From: UBA6107 sp034430175
GTDB lineage: Bacteria > Chloroflexota > Anaerolineae > Anaerolineales > Anaerolineaceae
Direction of reading: 5' to 3'
Length of the DNA stretch: 64,000 bases
Assembly (NCBI GenBank): GCA_034430175.1
Contig: DAOUFI010000022.1
Span: forward strand, 1 to 64,000
Of this stretch, positions 1 to 8,169 are shown piece after piece. Numbering within the stretch: position 1 is the first letter of the stretch; each line of letters begins with the position of its first letter. The translations under genes and the position numbers were made by a program. Under the pieces are notes generated by a model, which was not told where the DNA came from, did not search any database, and saw only the letters and a list, made by a program, of their open reading frames with translations.

Positions 1-100
1 CTTTTTCACTCATCGTGTGTAGTCTGTCCACTTTCTTCCTCCACGTATGGGGACATTTTAACTTTGGTAAAAGGGGACATTTCTACTTTGGTTTAACAAG
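1..100. mobile_element. Probable insertion-sequence end, cut by the window edge
   Basis: Two direct copies of a ~20-bp unit (GGGGACATTT-(T/C)-ACTTTGGT type) lie at about 51-70 and 77-96. Repeated units of this kind sit at the ends of IS21/IS481-like elements. On the minus strand an ATG at 13-11 opens a frame (M-S-E-K) that runs off the left edge; a GGAGGAAG stretch lies about 20 nt before it. This would be the first codons of a transposase reading leftward. The element call rests on the repeats and on recall of similar IS ends; no transposase is visible in the window. Confidence 0.4.
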
Positions 101-156
101 TTGAAAGTCCATCTGGACAAAACGGGTGGCATGGAGTAGAATCTTCAAGCCATCCG

Positions 157-190
157 AACAGTGCTTACCCTCGACCCTCGCACTGTTTTT
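157..190 (+). promoter_or_regulatory. Terminator-like hairpin in front of rpsT
   Basis: AACAGTGC (157-164) and GCACTGTT (180-187) form a perfect 8-bp stem with a 15-nt loop, followed by a short T run. It ends about 10 nt before the rpsT Shine-Dalgarno. It could end transcription coming from the insertion element, or act as an attenuator for S20 synthesis. Confidence 0.45.
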
Positions 191-210
191 CATTTGTAGG
201 AGTAATTAAG

Positions 211-474
211 TTGGCTAACATCAAGTCTGCAATAAAACGCAACAAACAGAACGAAAAGCGGCGCGTCCGCAACCGCATCTATCGTGGTAAAGCCCGAACT
301 TTCGTGGCTAAAGCTCGAGTTGCAGTGGACGAGAAGGATGCTGAAAAGGCAAAGACCGCTACTCTCGAAGCAATCAGCGCGCTGGACAAAGCCGCCCAAA
401 AGGGCGTCATTCATAAGAACAATGCTGCCCGCCGTAAGAGTCGTTTGATGAAACGCCTGGCATCCGTCAAGTAG
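211..474 (+). CDS. rpsT: 30S ribosomal protein S20
   Basis: Small basic primary-binding protein of the 30S subunit, which contacts 16S rRNA. The 87 residues are the normal family length and begin with the typical ANIKSAIKRNKQNEKRR segment. The rest is Lys/Arg/Ala-rich helix, ending in a basic RRKSRLMKRL stretch. The start is TTG, supported by AGGAG at 198-202 eight bases upstream and by exact alignment with the conserved N-terminus. TTG starts on S20 genes are common and fit translational autocontrol, although no direct evidence for that is seen here. The gene is monocistronic: a hairpin lies in its leader and a strong terminator follows 25 nt after the stop. Confidence 0.97.
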   Translation: MANIKSAIKRNKQNEKRRVRNRIYRGKARTFVAKARVAVDEKDAEKAKTATLEAISALDKAAQKGVIHKNNAARRKSRLMKRLASVK

Positions 475-498
475 TTTCGTCGTTGTTTGAATGCAAGC

Positions 499-523
499 AA
501 GCGGGAGTTTATCTCCCGCTTTT
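499..523 (+). terminator. Rho-independent terminator after rpsT
   Basis: AAGCGGGAG, a 5-nt loop and CTCCCGCTT form a 9-bp GC-rich stem followed by TT and TGC. It separates rpsT from argS. Confidence 0.8.
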
Positions 524-551
524 GCTGTTAAATCGCAGATGAAATTGCATG

Positions 552-560
552 TGATATAAT
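552..560 (+). promoter_or_regulatory. Extended -10 promoter for argS
   Basis: TGaTATAAT at 552-560 is a perfect extended -10 element with no good -35 at 17 bp. Transcription would start near 567, giving a ~29-nt leader before the argS ATG at 596. Confidence 0.55.
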
Positions 561-595
561 CCTGCACACACGCACCGTAGCGAGGATAGAAAATC

Positions 596-2359
596 ATGTT
601 TGAAGCAGAACAATCGATAGTTGAACAAAAGATTCGCAATTATTGCTCCGATCATGGTTACCCCGATCCTGATTTTAGGTGGAGTTGGATCCCATTCAGC
701 GGGCAGTGGGGAATTTCGCTTTCGTTCTTCCAATTGGCATCAAAATCATTCACGGGTGAAAAAGGGAACGTCAATGAACGTGCTCAAATGATTACACGCG
801 AATTAGCTGATCTTTTACAAGGGGCAAAAGGATTTGAGAAGATCGAAGCTGTAAATGGTTATCTGAATCTTTATTTCTCCAGCCAGGAATACATGCAAAG
901 GGTAGTGGATACGGTGTTGGAAAAAGGCGCTAATTTCGGGCGGGGTGACGATAAACATCAGCAATGGATGATCGAATTTTCACAGCCGAATACGCACAAA
1001 GCTTTTCATGTTGGGCATCTTCGCAGCGCAATTTTGGGGGATGTACTGGCTCGCATCATGAATTTCGCGGGTTTTGACGTTATTCGAGCCAATTACCCGG
1101 GCGACATGGGTTTGCACGTGATCAAATGGTTGTGGAATTACAACAAATACCATAAAGGGGAGCATCCGGATCAAAACGTAACTAAATGGATGGGCGCCCT
1201 TTATGCCGAAGCGGTAAAAAGGTTGGCTGAGAATCCTGAGCTTGAAACTGAGGTTCGTGAGCTTTATGCTCGCTGGGATAAACGCGATCCAGAGGTCGTT
1301 GCCTTGTGGAAAGAGACCCGGCAGTGGTCATTAGATGGATTCAATCAGATTTACGACTTGCTCGATATCCACTTCGATCGTTACTATTTCAATTCCATGT
1401 TCGAAGAAACCGGAAAAGGCATCGTCAACGATCTGATCCAGAGTGGAATTGCAACCGATGAACGTCCTGATGGAGGAGCGGTTGTTGTCAAATTGGACGA
1501 GAAACTCGGGATCAAAGGCGAAAAATATCATGTGTTTGTCGTCTTGCGCTCAGACAGTACCGCGCTGTATGCCACCGAAGACCTGGCTCTGGCCAGACAA
1601 AAGTTCATCGATTATCCTTCTCTGGATCGTTCGCTCTATGTAGTGGATGTTAGACAATCATTGCATTTTCAGCAAGTATTCAAGACGCTAGAACTGGCAG
1701 GGTATCCCTGGGCGGTCAACTGCCAGCATGTGGCTTATGAACTGGTCAACCTGCCCGGTAACGTGGTTATGGCATCGCGCGATGGCACAGTTGTGCTGCT
1801 TGAAGATTTAATAGCAGAGGCTACCCAAAGAGCGCTAGAAGTAGTTCGTGAGAAGAACCCGGACCTCTCAGAAGAACAAAAATTGCAGGTAGCAAAGGCT
1901 GTTGGTATCGGTGCCATCAAATACCCGATGCTCTCCCGTGAAAGCACCAAAGTGGTGACGTTTGACTGGGAATCGGCGATGGATTTCAATGGCCAGGCAG
2001 CCCCCTATATCCAGTATGCTTATGTGAGAGCGAATAGCATTTTAAGGAAAGCTGGTGGTACAATACCTTCGTCACTGTTGCCAGATTATGAGTTGAGTGA
2101 AGCGGAAGTCGCTCTAATCGATCAGATCGGCCGATTTCCAACCGAGGTACAAAAAGCGGCCCGCGATCTCAAACCACTGGTTATTTCAAACCTGGCTTTC
2201 GATCTGGCGAAGAACTTTAACGATTTTTATACACAATGTCCTGTCCTGCAGGCTGAGGAACCAGTCCGAAACATGCGATTGAGACTGGTCGCGGCAGCCC
2301 GCCAGGCGATCGCGAATAGTTTGGTATTACTGGGCATCACAGCCCCACAAGCGATGTGA
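596..2359 (+). CDS. argS: Arginyl-tRNA synthetase
   Basis: Class I aminoacyl-tRNA synthetase that charges tRNA-Arg with arginine using ATP. The 587-residue length is usual. Residues 1-110 form the ArgRS-specific N-terminal (Add-1) domain. The HIGH signature is HVGH at 138-141, inside the family motif PNTHKAFHVGHLRSA. A KMSKS equivalent is seen as MASRDGTVV near residue 395, as expected for ArgRS, where this motif is degenerate. A C-terminal DALR anticodon-binding domain begins around YIQYAYVRAN. The ATG start has GAGG 10 nt upstream. It follows the rpsT terminator and has its own promoter; the next gene begins 46 nt after the stop, so the two may be cotranscribed. Confidence 0.97.
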   Translation: MFEAEQSIVEQKIRNYCSDHGYPDPDFRWSWIPFSGQWGISLSFFQLASKSFTGEKGNVNERAQMITRELADLLQGAKGFEKIEAVNGYLNLYFSSQEYMQRVVDTVLEKGANFGRGDDKHQQWMIEFSQPNTHKAFHVGHLRSAILGDVLARIMNFAGFDVIRANYPGDMGLHVIKWLWNYNKYHKGEHPDQNVTKWMGALYAEAVKRLAENPELETEVRELYARWDKRDPEVVALWKETRQWSLDGFNQIYDLLDIHFDRYYFNSMFEETGKGIVNDLIQSGIATDERPDGGAVVVKLDEKLGIKGEKYHVFVVLRSDSTALYATEDLALARQKFIDYPSLDRSLYVVDVRQSLHFQQVFKTLELAGYPWAVNCQHVAYELVNLPGNVVMASRDGTVVLLEDLIAEATQRALEVVREKNPDLSEEQKLQVAKAVGIGAIKYPMLSRESTKVVTFDWESAMDFNGQAAPYIQYAYVRANSILRKAGGTIPSSLLPDYELSEAEVALIDQIGRFPTEVQKAARDLKPLVISNLAFDLAKNFNDFYTQCPVLQAEEPVRNMRLRLVAAARQAIANSLVLLGITAPQAM

Positions 2360-2405
2360 AAAGTGTCTTGTAGACCAAATTATGCTTAAAGGAGAAAAGC
2401 AAAGT

Positions 2406-3728
2406 ATGACCCCAATTCGAACGCTTATCATGGGAGCGGCAGGACGCGATTTTCATAATTTCAATGTTTTCTATCGCGACAACAAAGATTACGAGGTGGT
2501 TGCTTTCACAGCAACGCAAATCCCCAATATCGAAGGTAGGAAATACCCGGCTGCTCTGGCTGGTTCCCTGTATCCGAACGGAATCTCCATCTACCCTGAG
2601 AGTGAACTTGTTCGCTTGATCAAAGATCTCAAAGTCGACCAGGTTGTTTTCGCTTACAGTGATGTTCCGCACGAAGTTGTGATGCACAAAGCTTCGACCG
2701 TTCTGGCTGCGGGCGCTGATTTCCGCTTAATGGGTTTAAATACGACCCAGGTCAAATCAACCAAACCCGTGGTTTCGATCTGTGCCGTCCGCACCGGGTC
2801 TGGTAAGAGCCAGACCACCCGCCGCGTTGCTGATATCCTCACCAAAATGGGTTATAAAGTGGCAGCAATTCGCCATCCCATGCCCTATGGTGACCTCGTC
2901 AAACAGAAAGTTCAACGCTTTGCCACCTATGCCGATCTCGATAAACACGAATGCACTATCGAGGAGCGCGAGGAGTACGAACCGCATCTAGATAACGGCG
3001 TAATTGTCTACGCTGGCGTTGATTATGAAGCAATCTTGCGCCAGGCCGAACAGGAAGTGGATATCGTCCTCTGGGACGGTGGCAACAATGACTTCCCGTT
3101 CTACAAATCTGACCTAAACATCGTTGTGGTTGATCCGCACCGGGCTGGTCACGAAAAATCCTATCATCCTGGCGAAACCAACGTTCGCATGGCAGATGTG
3201 TTTGTGATCAACAAGGTCGACACCGCTGATCCAGCTAAGGTGATCGAAGTCCGCAACAATATCTATGACCTCAACCCGAAAGCTATTGTCATCGAAGGCG
3301 CATCACCCTTGTTTGTCAAAGACCCCGAAGCCATTCGTGGCAAGCGTGTGCTTGTGATCGAAGATGGCCCGACCCTGACCCATGGTGAAATGACCTACGG
3401 TGCTGGTTGGGTGGCTGCCAAACGCTACGGCGCTGGCGAGATCGTTGACCCGCGTCCATTCGCTGTGGGCACAATCTATGATACCTATGTTAAGTATCCA
3501 AAGACTGGCACAATCCTACCTGCCATGGGTTACGGAGAAAAGCAGGTTAAGGACCTTGAGAAGACCATCAAAAAGGCTGATGTCGATCTTGTCATTTCTG
3601 CTACACCAATTGACCTCACCCGGATCATCAAGATTAATAAACCGATGCAGCGTGTTGGTTATGAATTGCAGGAAATCGGCAAACCGACCCTTGAAGATAT
3701 CTTGAAGACAAAATTCGCCAAGAAATAA
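2406..3728 (+). CDS. Cyclic 2,3-diphosphoglycerate synthetase-like P-loop GTPase/ligase
   Basis: The 440-residue protein resembles the archaeal enzyme that cyclises 2,3-bisphosphoglycerate with ATP. In bacteria this family is usually annotated only as a GTPase or cDPG synthetase-like protein. An N-terminal Rossmann-like region starts TLIMGAAGRDFHNFN. A P-loop (RTGSGKSQTTR) lies near residue 135. An NKVD motif at about residue 270 is a G4-like guanine-specificity element, so GTP rather than ATP is possible. The ATG at 2406 is preferred over one 24 nt upstream because AAAGGAG (2388-2394) precedes it and the upstream ATG lacks a ribosome site. There is no signal peptide. It sits between argS and obgE and ends at a strong terminator. 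The family assignment is firm; whether it makes cDPG in this organism is unknown. Confidence 0.8.
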   Translation: MTPIRTLIMGAAGRDFHNFNVFYRDNKDYEVVAFTATQIPNIEGRKYPAALAGSLYPNGISIYPESELVRLIKDLKVDQVVFAYSDVPHEVVMHKASTVLAAGADFRLMGLNTTQVKSTKPVVSICAVRTGSGKSQTTRRVADILTKMGYKVAAIRHPMPYGDLVKQKVQRFATYADLDKHECTIEEREEYEPHLDNGVIVYAGVDYEAILRQAEQEVDIVLWDGGNNDFPFYKSDLNIVVVDPHRAGHEKSYHPGETNVRMADVFVINKVDTADPAKVIEVRNNIYDLNPKAIVIEGASPLFVKDPEAIRGKRVLVIEDGPTLTHGEMTYGAGWVAAKRYGAGEIVDPRPFAVGTIYDTYVKYPKTGTILPAMGYGEKQVKDLEKTIKKADVDLVISATPIDLTRIIKINKPMQRVGYELQEIGKPTLEDILKTKFAKK

Positions 3729-3743
3729 ACCTGCGCATTAACT

Positions 3744-3799
3744 GATCAGGAATTGGGTGTAAACTGCTTATAACAGGAACCCGATTCCTGATCTTTTTT
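3744..3799 (+). terminator. Rho-independent terminator between the cPGS-like gene and obgE
   Basis: GATCAGGAAT-t-GGGT pairs with ACCC-g-ATTCCTGATC, followed by six T. The stem is 14 bp with one mismatch and the loop about 20 nt. It ends 14 nt before the obgE ATG, so it may also act as a leader attenuator for obgE. Confidence 0.75.
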
Positions 3800-3813
3800 C
3801 CAAGAGAGATCCC

Positions 3814-5076
3814 ATGTTTATCGATGAAGCAAAAATCTACGTCAGGTCTGGCCGCGGTGGGGCGGGGATGGTGCATTTCCATCGAGAAAAATACCGCCCG
3901 CACGGCGGACCAGATGGCGGTGATGGCGGAAGGGGGGGAGACGTCATCTTTGAGGTCGTCCCAACCCTGAATACGCTGCAAAGCTTCAGATTTAAACATA
4001 AATACATCGCAGATGACGGCGCTAATGGCGGGCCGAGTAATATGACCGGTAAATCAGCCAACAACCTGATTATTCCAGTTCCGCCGGGCACTTTGATCTA
4101 TGATGAGGTTACCGGTGAGATTCTGGGTGATTTGGTGGAACCCAAACAACAACTCGTGATCTGCAAAGGCGGACGAGGCGGTAGAGGCAACCAGCACTTC
4201 GCCTCCTCTCGCAATCAGGTACCCCGAATTGCTGAAAAAGGTGAACCTCCGCAAGAAAGATCACTCCGGCTTGAATTGAAGCTCTTGGCAGATGTGGGGA
4301 TCATTGGGGAGCCGAATGCCGGAAAATCCAGTTTCTTGGCTGCGGTGACCAACGCTGTGCCTAAGATCGCTGATTATCCTTTCACTACTCTGGAACCAAA
4401 CCTGGGTGTAGCTAACCTGGATGAGAACACTTCTCTCATCCTGGCGGATATCCCGGGGTTGATCGAAGGCGCTCACGAGGGAATTGGTCTGGGATTTACA
4501 TTTCTCAAGCATATTCAAAGGACCAAAGTATTAATTCACGTCTTGAACGGTTTAGCTGATGATCCACTTGCTGATTTTTCGCAGATTAATTCTGAATTAG
4601 CTTTGTTTGACCCGATGTTGGCGAAAAAACCGCAGGTGGTGGTTTTCAATAAAATCGATCTGCCCGAAGTCAAAGAGCGGTGGGCTGGAATAAAGAAGAA
4701 ATTAGAGAAGCTGGGATATCACCCCATGGAGATCTCAGCCGCGACCCATGAAAACCTGATCCCGGTCTTATGGAAGGCATACCAACTTTTGCAGGAAGTA
4801 AAGGCAGAGCCAGTGGCTGAACCGGAAATCCCGGTTTATAAACCCGAGGCTGATCCTCGAGATTTCAGCATAGAGCGTCAACCTAATGGCTGGAGAATTA
4901 TTGGAGCCGCCATTGAGCGAGCAGCTGAAATGACCTACTGGGAACACGATGGTTCGCGTCGGCGTTTTCAACGCTTGATTGAAAAACTTGGAGTGGATGA
5001 GGCATTGCGAAAAGCTGGCATTGAAGAAGGCGATTCAGTGTTCATCGGTGATTACGAGCTGGAGTGGCAGGAATGA
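3814..5076 (+). CDS. obgE: Obg-family GTPase (ribosome assembly and stress)
   Basis: Essential GTPase of late 50S assembly that also links growth to (p)ppGpp. Three domains are visible in 420 residues. A glycine-rich Obg fold spans about 1-158 (many GG and GR repeats). The G domain has G1 GEPNAGKSS at 165-173, G3 as DIPGLIEGA and G4 as NKID. An OCT domain covers the last ~75 residues, the long form found in Gram-positives and Chloroflexota. The ATG start is at the conserved MFIDEAKIYVRSGRGG N-terminus. The stop codon overlaps the nadD start as ATGA, so the two genes are translationally coupled, a common Obg-NadD arrangement. Confidence 0.97.
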   Translation: MFIDEAKIYVRSGRGGAGMVHFHREKYRPHGGPDGGDGGRGGDVIFEVVPTLNTLQSFRFKHKYIADDGANGGPSNMTGKSANNLIIPVPPGTLIYDEVTGEILGDLVEPKQQLVICKGGRGGRGNQHFASSRNQVPRIAEKGEPPQERSLRLELKLLADVGIIGEPNAGKSSFLAAVTNAVPKIADYPFTTLEPNLGVANLDENTSLILADIPGLIEGAHEGIGLGFTFLKHIQRTKVLIHVLNGLADDPLADFSQINSELALFDPMLAKKPQVVVFNKIDLPEVKERWAGIKKKLEKLGYHPMEISAATHENLIPVLWKAYQLLQEVKAEPVAEPEIPVYKPEADPRDFSIERQPNGWRIIGAAIERAAEMTYWEHDGSRRRFQRLIEKLGVDEALRKAGIEEGDSVFIGDYELEWQE

Positions 5077-5696
5077 CAGGCACGGCAATGCGTATTGGTG
5101 TTTTTGGAGGGACTTTCGATCCTCCCCATGTCGGCCACCTTATTCTCGCTGAAGAATGCCGTACCCAGCTCAACCTGGATAAACTACTCTGGGTGGTGAC
5201 AGATAATCCTCCTCACAAGAGATACGTGAATATTAGCCCCATTGAAGCTCGTGTGAAATTAGTGTTAAAAGCCATTGAGGGCAATCCAGCGTTCGAGCTT
5301 TCGCGCGTGGATATCGATCGTCCGGGTCCACATTTTGCTATCGATACGGTCAATATTCTGAAACAGCAATTCTCCGGTTCGCGAATATTCTATCTGATGG
5401 GTGGCGATTCACTGCATGATCTTCCTACATGGAACAAGCCGCGTGAATTCGTGGCCCTCTGTGATGGAATTGGGGTTATGCGGCGACACGCTGACCAGGT
5501 TGATCTGGATTCTTTGGATCAAGTATTGCCTGGAATAAAAGCCAAGGCATTAATCGTAGAAGCTCCAATTTTGGAGATATCTTCTCACCAGATCAGGCAA
5601 AGAATCCATGAGAGACAGGGCTATCGTTATTATTTACGCGAAGCAGTTTACCAGGCGATTGACGAGCTGGGATTGTATCAGGACGATAAACTATAA
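5073..5696 (+). CDS. nadD: Nicotinate-mononucleotide adenylyltransferase
   Basis: Adenylates nicotinate mononucleotide to deamido-NAD in NAD synthesis. The nucleotidyltransferase signature GGTFDPPHVGHL, containing the H-x-G-H motif, lies near the N-terminus. The C-terminal ISSHQIRQR matches the ISSTxxR adenylate-binding motif. At 207 residues it is of normal length. The ATG at 5073 overlaps the obgE stop (ATGA) and has GGAG 9 nt upstream. A GTG at 5064 or an ATG at 5088 just before MRIGVFGG are alternatives. It ends 3 bp from the convergent transporter gene, with no clear terminator between them. Confidence 0.95.
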   Translation: MTGTAMRIGVFGGTFDPPHVGHLILAEECRTQLNLDKLLWVVTDNPPHKRYVNISPIEARVKLVLKAIEGNPAFELSRVDIDRPGPHFAIDTVNILKQQFSGSRIFYLMGGDSLHDLPTWNKPREFVALCDGIGVMRRHADQVDLDSLDQVLPGIKAKALIVEAPILEISSHQIRQRIHERQGYRYYLREAVYQAIDELGLYQDDKL

Positions 5697-5699
5697 GCC

Positions 5700-6932
5700 C
5701 TACTTCCACACAAAAAAGAACAACCAAGTAGTACTGATAGCCAGGGTGAGAATTGTGATGATCAACCCTGATTTTGTGTATTCCCAGAATGTCAAATCCA
5801 CCTGATGCCGTTTCGCTGATTCAGCAACAATGAGATTGGCCACAGACCCTAGCAGAGTGAGATTGCCTGCCAGGGTAGAGGAAGCTGCCAGCGTCAACCA
5901 ACCGGCAGTTGGTTGATTCATGGATGTAATAAGGGGTTTCATTAGTAAAACTGCGGGAACATTCGAAACCAAATTGCTTAGCGCCGTAGTCACCACACTC
6001 AAATTAAGAACGTTTTCTTTCCCGCTGATGTTGAAGGTATTTAAGAGCATCGAAGTGACCTGGTTCTTATCGAGCGACCCGGTGAGAATAAACAACGCTG
6101 AAAAAAAGACAAGGATACCCCAATCAATTCCGGCAAATATCTTTTCAGGTTTGGTTCGGCGCGTGATCAGAAGAACGCTGGCAGCGATGAAGGAAGCCAA
6201 AGACACCGGAATACCTACAAGAAAGGCAATGACCATTCCCACCACTACCGCGATCGATTTGATCAAAAGGGGTTTGTAATAACTGACTCTTTGTGTTGGG
6301 GGAATGATGAAAAAATTCGTAGCAGAAAATTCCCGCTTATACATTAATACGATCACCACCCAAACAATACCCAAACAGAGTAGTGAAATTGGTCCCAATT
6401 CTCCAAGGAATTGAGTGTATCCAATGCCAGATGCTGAACCTACGATCATGTTTTGAGGATTGCCTGTCAATGTTGCAACTGAGCCAATATTGGCGGAAGT
6501 AGCCAGAGCAATCAAATAAGGAATGGGATCCCGATCAATGGCAAGTAGAAGCTCCAATAAAAAGGGAGTAAACATGATACAAATGGTGTCATTGAGAAAT
6601 AAGGCGCTTAGTACTCCCACCACTACGATCTCTATCGCCAGAAAGACACGAGGTTTTCGGGTCAAACGGAGCAAGTAGCCCCCCGTCAATTTGAAGAAAC
6701 CAGCAAGACGCAGGTTCGCGTTAATGACCATCATGCTAAAAAGCAAGACAAGTGTATCGATATCCAAGAATCCAGGAATATCTGATACCGTAATTTGTTG
6801 GAAGAGGAGAAGAATGCCCACCCCCAGTAGCGCGATGATGGTACGGTTAGTGCGCAACCTAGGGATGAATCCGATCGCCACACCCACATAAGTGAGCATC
6901 ACGATGATTAAAGTGATGGTTTGATTGTTCAT
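5700..6932 (-). CDS. ArsB/NhaD-type ion transporter (IT superfamily)
   Basis: A 410-residue polytopic inner-membrane protein with about 11-12 hydrophobic segments. The repeated architecture is typical of the ion transporter superfamily (ArsB, NhaD, CitM, P protein). Family landmarks are the LNDTICIMFTPFL segment near residue 112 and the second-half LSNLVSNVPAVLL near 315, the paired re-entrant loop motifs of the fold, plus ATSANIGSVATLTGNPQNM. Substrate cannot be read from sequence: arsenite, sodium/proton and dicarboxylates all occur in the family, and no arsR or arsC neighbours it. It reads convergently toward nadD. No strong Shine-Dalgarno precedes the ATG. Confidence 0.8.
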   Translation of the reverse strand: MNNQTITLIIVMLTYVGVAIGFIPRLRTNRTIIALLGVGILLLFQQITVSDIPGFLDIDTLVLLFSMMVINANLRLAGFFKLTGGYLLRLTRKPRVFLAIEIVVVGVLSALFLNDTICIMFTPFLLELLLAIDRDPIPYLIALATSANIGSVATLTGNPQNMIVGSASGIGYTQFLGELGPISLLCLGIVWVVIVLMYKREFSATNFFIIPPTQRVSYYKPLLIKSIAVVVGMVIAFLVGIPVSLASFIAASVLLITRRTKPEKIFAGIDWGILVFFSALFILTGSLDKNQVTSMLLNTFNISGKENVLNLSVVTTALSNLVSNVPAVLLMKPLITSMNQPTAGWLTLAASSTLAGNLTLLGSVANLIVAESAKRHQVDLTFWEYTKSGLIITILTLAISTTWLFFFVWK

Positions 6933-6968
6933 ACGTCAGAAGTCTGTTCTGATGATCAGGTGAAGATA

Positions 6969-8069
6969 TTAGATTTCAACTGTAAAATTTTGGTAGTTAT
7001 TCTTGCAGGGGTTGCCCCAGGCAACGATCATTTGATGGGCGGTCAGGTCCATAATCATGCTGACTATGGTTTTCTCCCGGTCTAGGGGATCAAGATCGAA
7101 GATCGAGTGGTTACAGATCGAATCTGGATAATTCACGTGATCTTGCAAGATGGATTGCAGTGATTTGATCGTGTGTTTGGGATTTTGCTTGAGTAATCCT
7201 AATGCTCTAAAGTATCTTACACGAGTGTGGATCAGTTCATCGGATTCACTTTCGATCGCTTCCATCTTGGGGGAGAGGTAATTATTGGTGTGCGCCAGAT
7301 ATCCCTCTTCGCCGTAGATGATATCGAAATTGCGAGCGGATACCTCAACATTATACAGTTCGCCGCTTTCATGTGCGATCAAATGATTGTAACCGGCAGC
7401 GCGTAAAGGAACAATGGCATGGCGAAAAGCCTGACCGATCGTTCTGGAACCGAGTACCGCCCTTGAGACGATCACGCGAGGAATACCGATACGGGTATCG
7501 GATGGATAGACTGTATCGCAGCATTGGGCGATGCCATCAGCATTGAAGCCCACATTGGGTAGAAGCCCGCCATAGCTCATCCCTACGAACGGTGGTTCAT
7601 CGTCAGGCTCGACCTGGACAATGTAGACATCCGGCTCATCGTCGGGTAACCAATCTTCATTGTGAGCAACCAGAACATGCCCATCAGCGGTATGAGTTTG
7701 GTTCACCGCCAGACTGGTGCATTTCGTCAGGTGCAAAGCATCGGTGGTTACCGCTTCAAGACCGTTGACAACAGCTAGTTCTGTGTAATTTACATTAGCG
7801 CCTTCTGCGATACCCATGATTTCTTCCACATATTTTGGATATCGTTCCTGCGCAAAGGGCATATACTTTCTGGCCTGGATCTGTGCGCTGTCCCAGGTAA
7901 GTTGAAGATTATCGAAAGCCGATTCGATCAATTGACGGGCGTTAGTTATACTATGTTCGATCAACGGGCGTAGTTCTTCGCCGATCTGTCGTCCAATCTC
8001 GCGATGATTCCCTTTAACAATAAGGAAGGGCGGGGGTGTCGGATGAATAATTGCAGTGGTATCTAGCAT
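6969..8069 (-). CDS. C45-family acyltransferase/amidohydrolase (AAT-like, Ntn hydrolase)
   Basis: Resembles isopenicillin-N acyltransferase-like C45 peptidases, autoprocessed Ntn hydrolases that cleave or exchange N-acyl amides. The likely catalytic cysteine is C117 in LTKCTSLAV; after self-cleavage it becomes the N-terminal nucleophile. The downstream AHNEDWLPDDEPD segment matches the family motif that follows. Length from the chosen start is 366 residues, in range. The ATG at 8069 is preferred because the longer frame (ATG at 8138) would begin inside the stem of the terminator of the upstream gene. There is no obvious signal peptide, so it is probably cytoplasmic. The acyl substrate is unknown. 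Confidence 0.8.
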   Translation of the reverse strand: MLDTTAIIHPTPPPFLIVKGNHREIGRQIGEELRPLIEHSITNARQLIESAFDNLQLTWDSAQIQARKYMPFAQERYPKYVEEIMGIAEGANVNYTELAVVNGLEAVTTDALHLTKCTSLAVNQTHTADGHVLVAHNEDWLPDDEPDVYIVQVEPDDEPPFVGMSYGGLLPNVGFNADGIAQCCDTVYPSDTRIGIPRVIVSRAVLGSRTIGQAFRHAIVPLRAAGYNHLIAHESGELYNVEVSARNFDIIYGEEGYLAHTNNYLSPKMEAIESESDELIHTRVRYFRALGLLKQNPKHTIKSLQSILQDHVNYPDSICNHSIFDLDPLDREKTIVSMIMDLTAHQMIVAWGNPCKNNYQNFTVEI

Positions 8070-8128
8070 AATGTTAACTATACGCCCACCAACCTGAAGC
8101 CGCAAGGGGAGAATTGCAAAGTTAAATG

Positions 8129-8159
8129 AAAACTGCATCCGGTTGAGAGATGCAGTTTT
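8129..8159 (-). terminator. Terminator after the toast-rack lipoprotein operon
   Basis: AAAACTGCATC (8129-8139) and GATGCAGTTTT (8149-8159) form a perfect 11-bp stem with a 9-nt loop. On the minus strand it is followed by a T-rich stretch. It closes the sigma-factor operon. Confidence 0.75.
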
Positions 8160-8169
8160 TCATCGAGTA

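Noticed and set aside
8070..8138. N-terminal extension of the C45-family protein
   Set aside because: The upstream ATG lies in the stem of an intrinsic terminator for the preceding gene.
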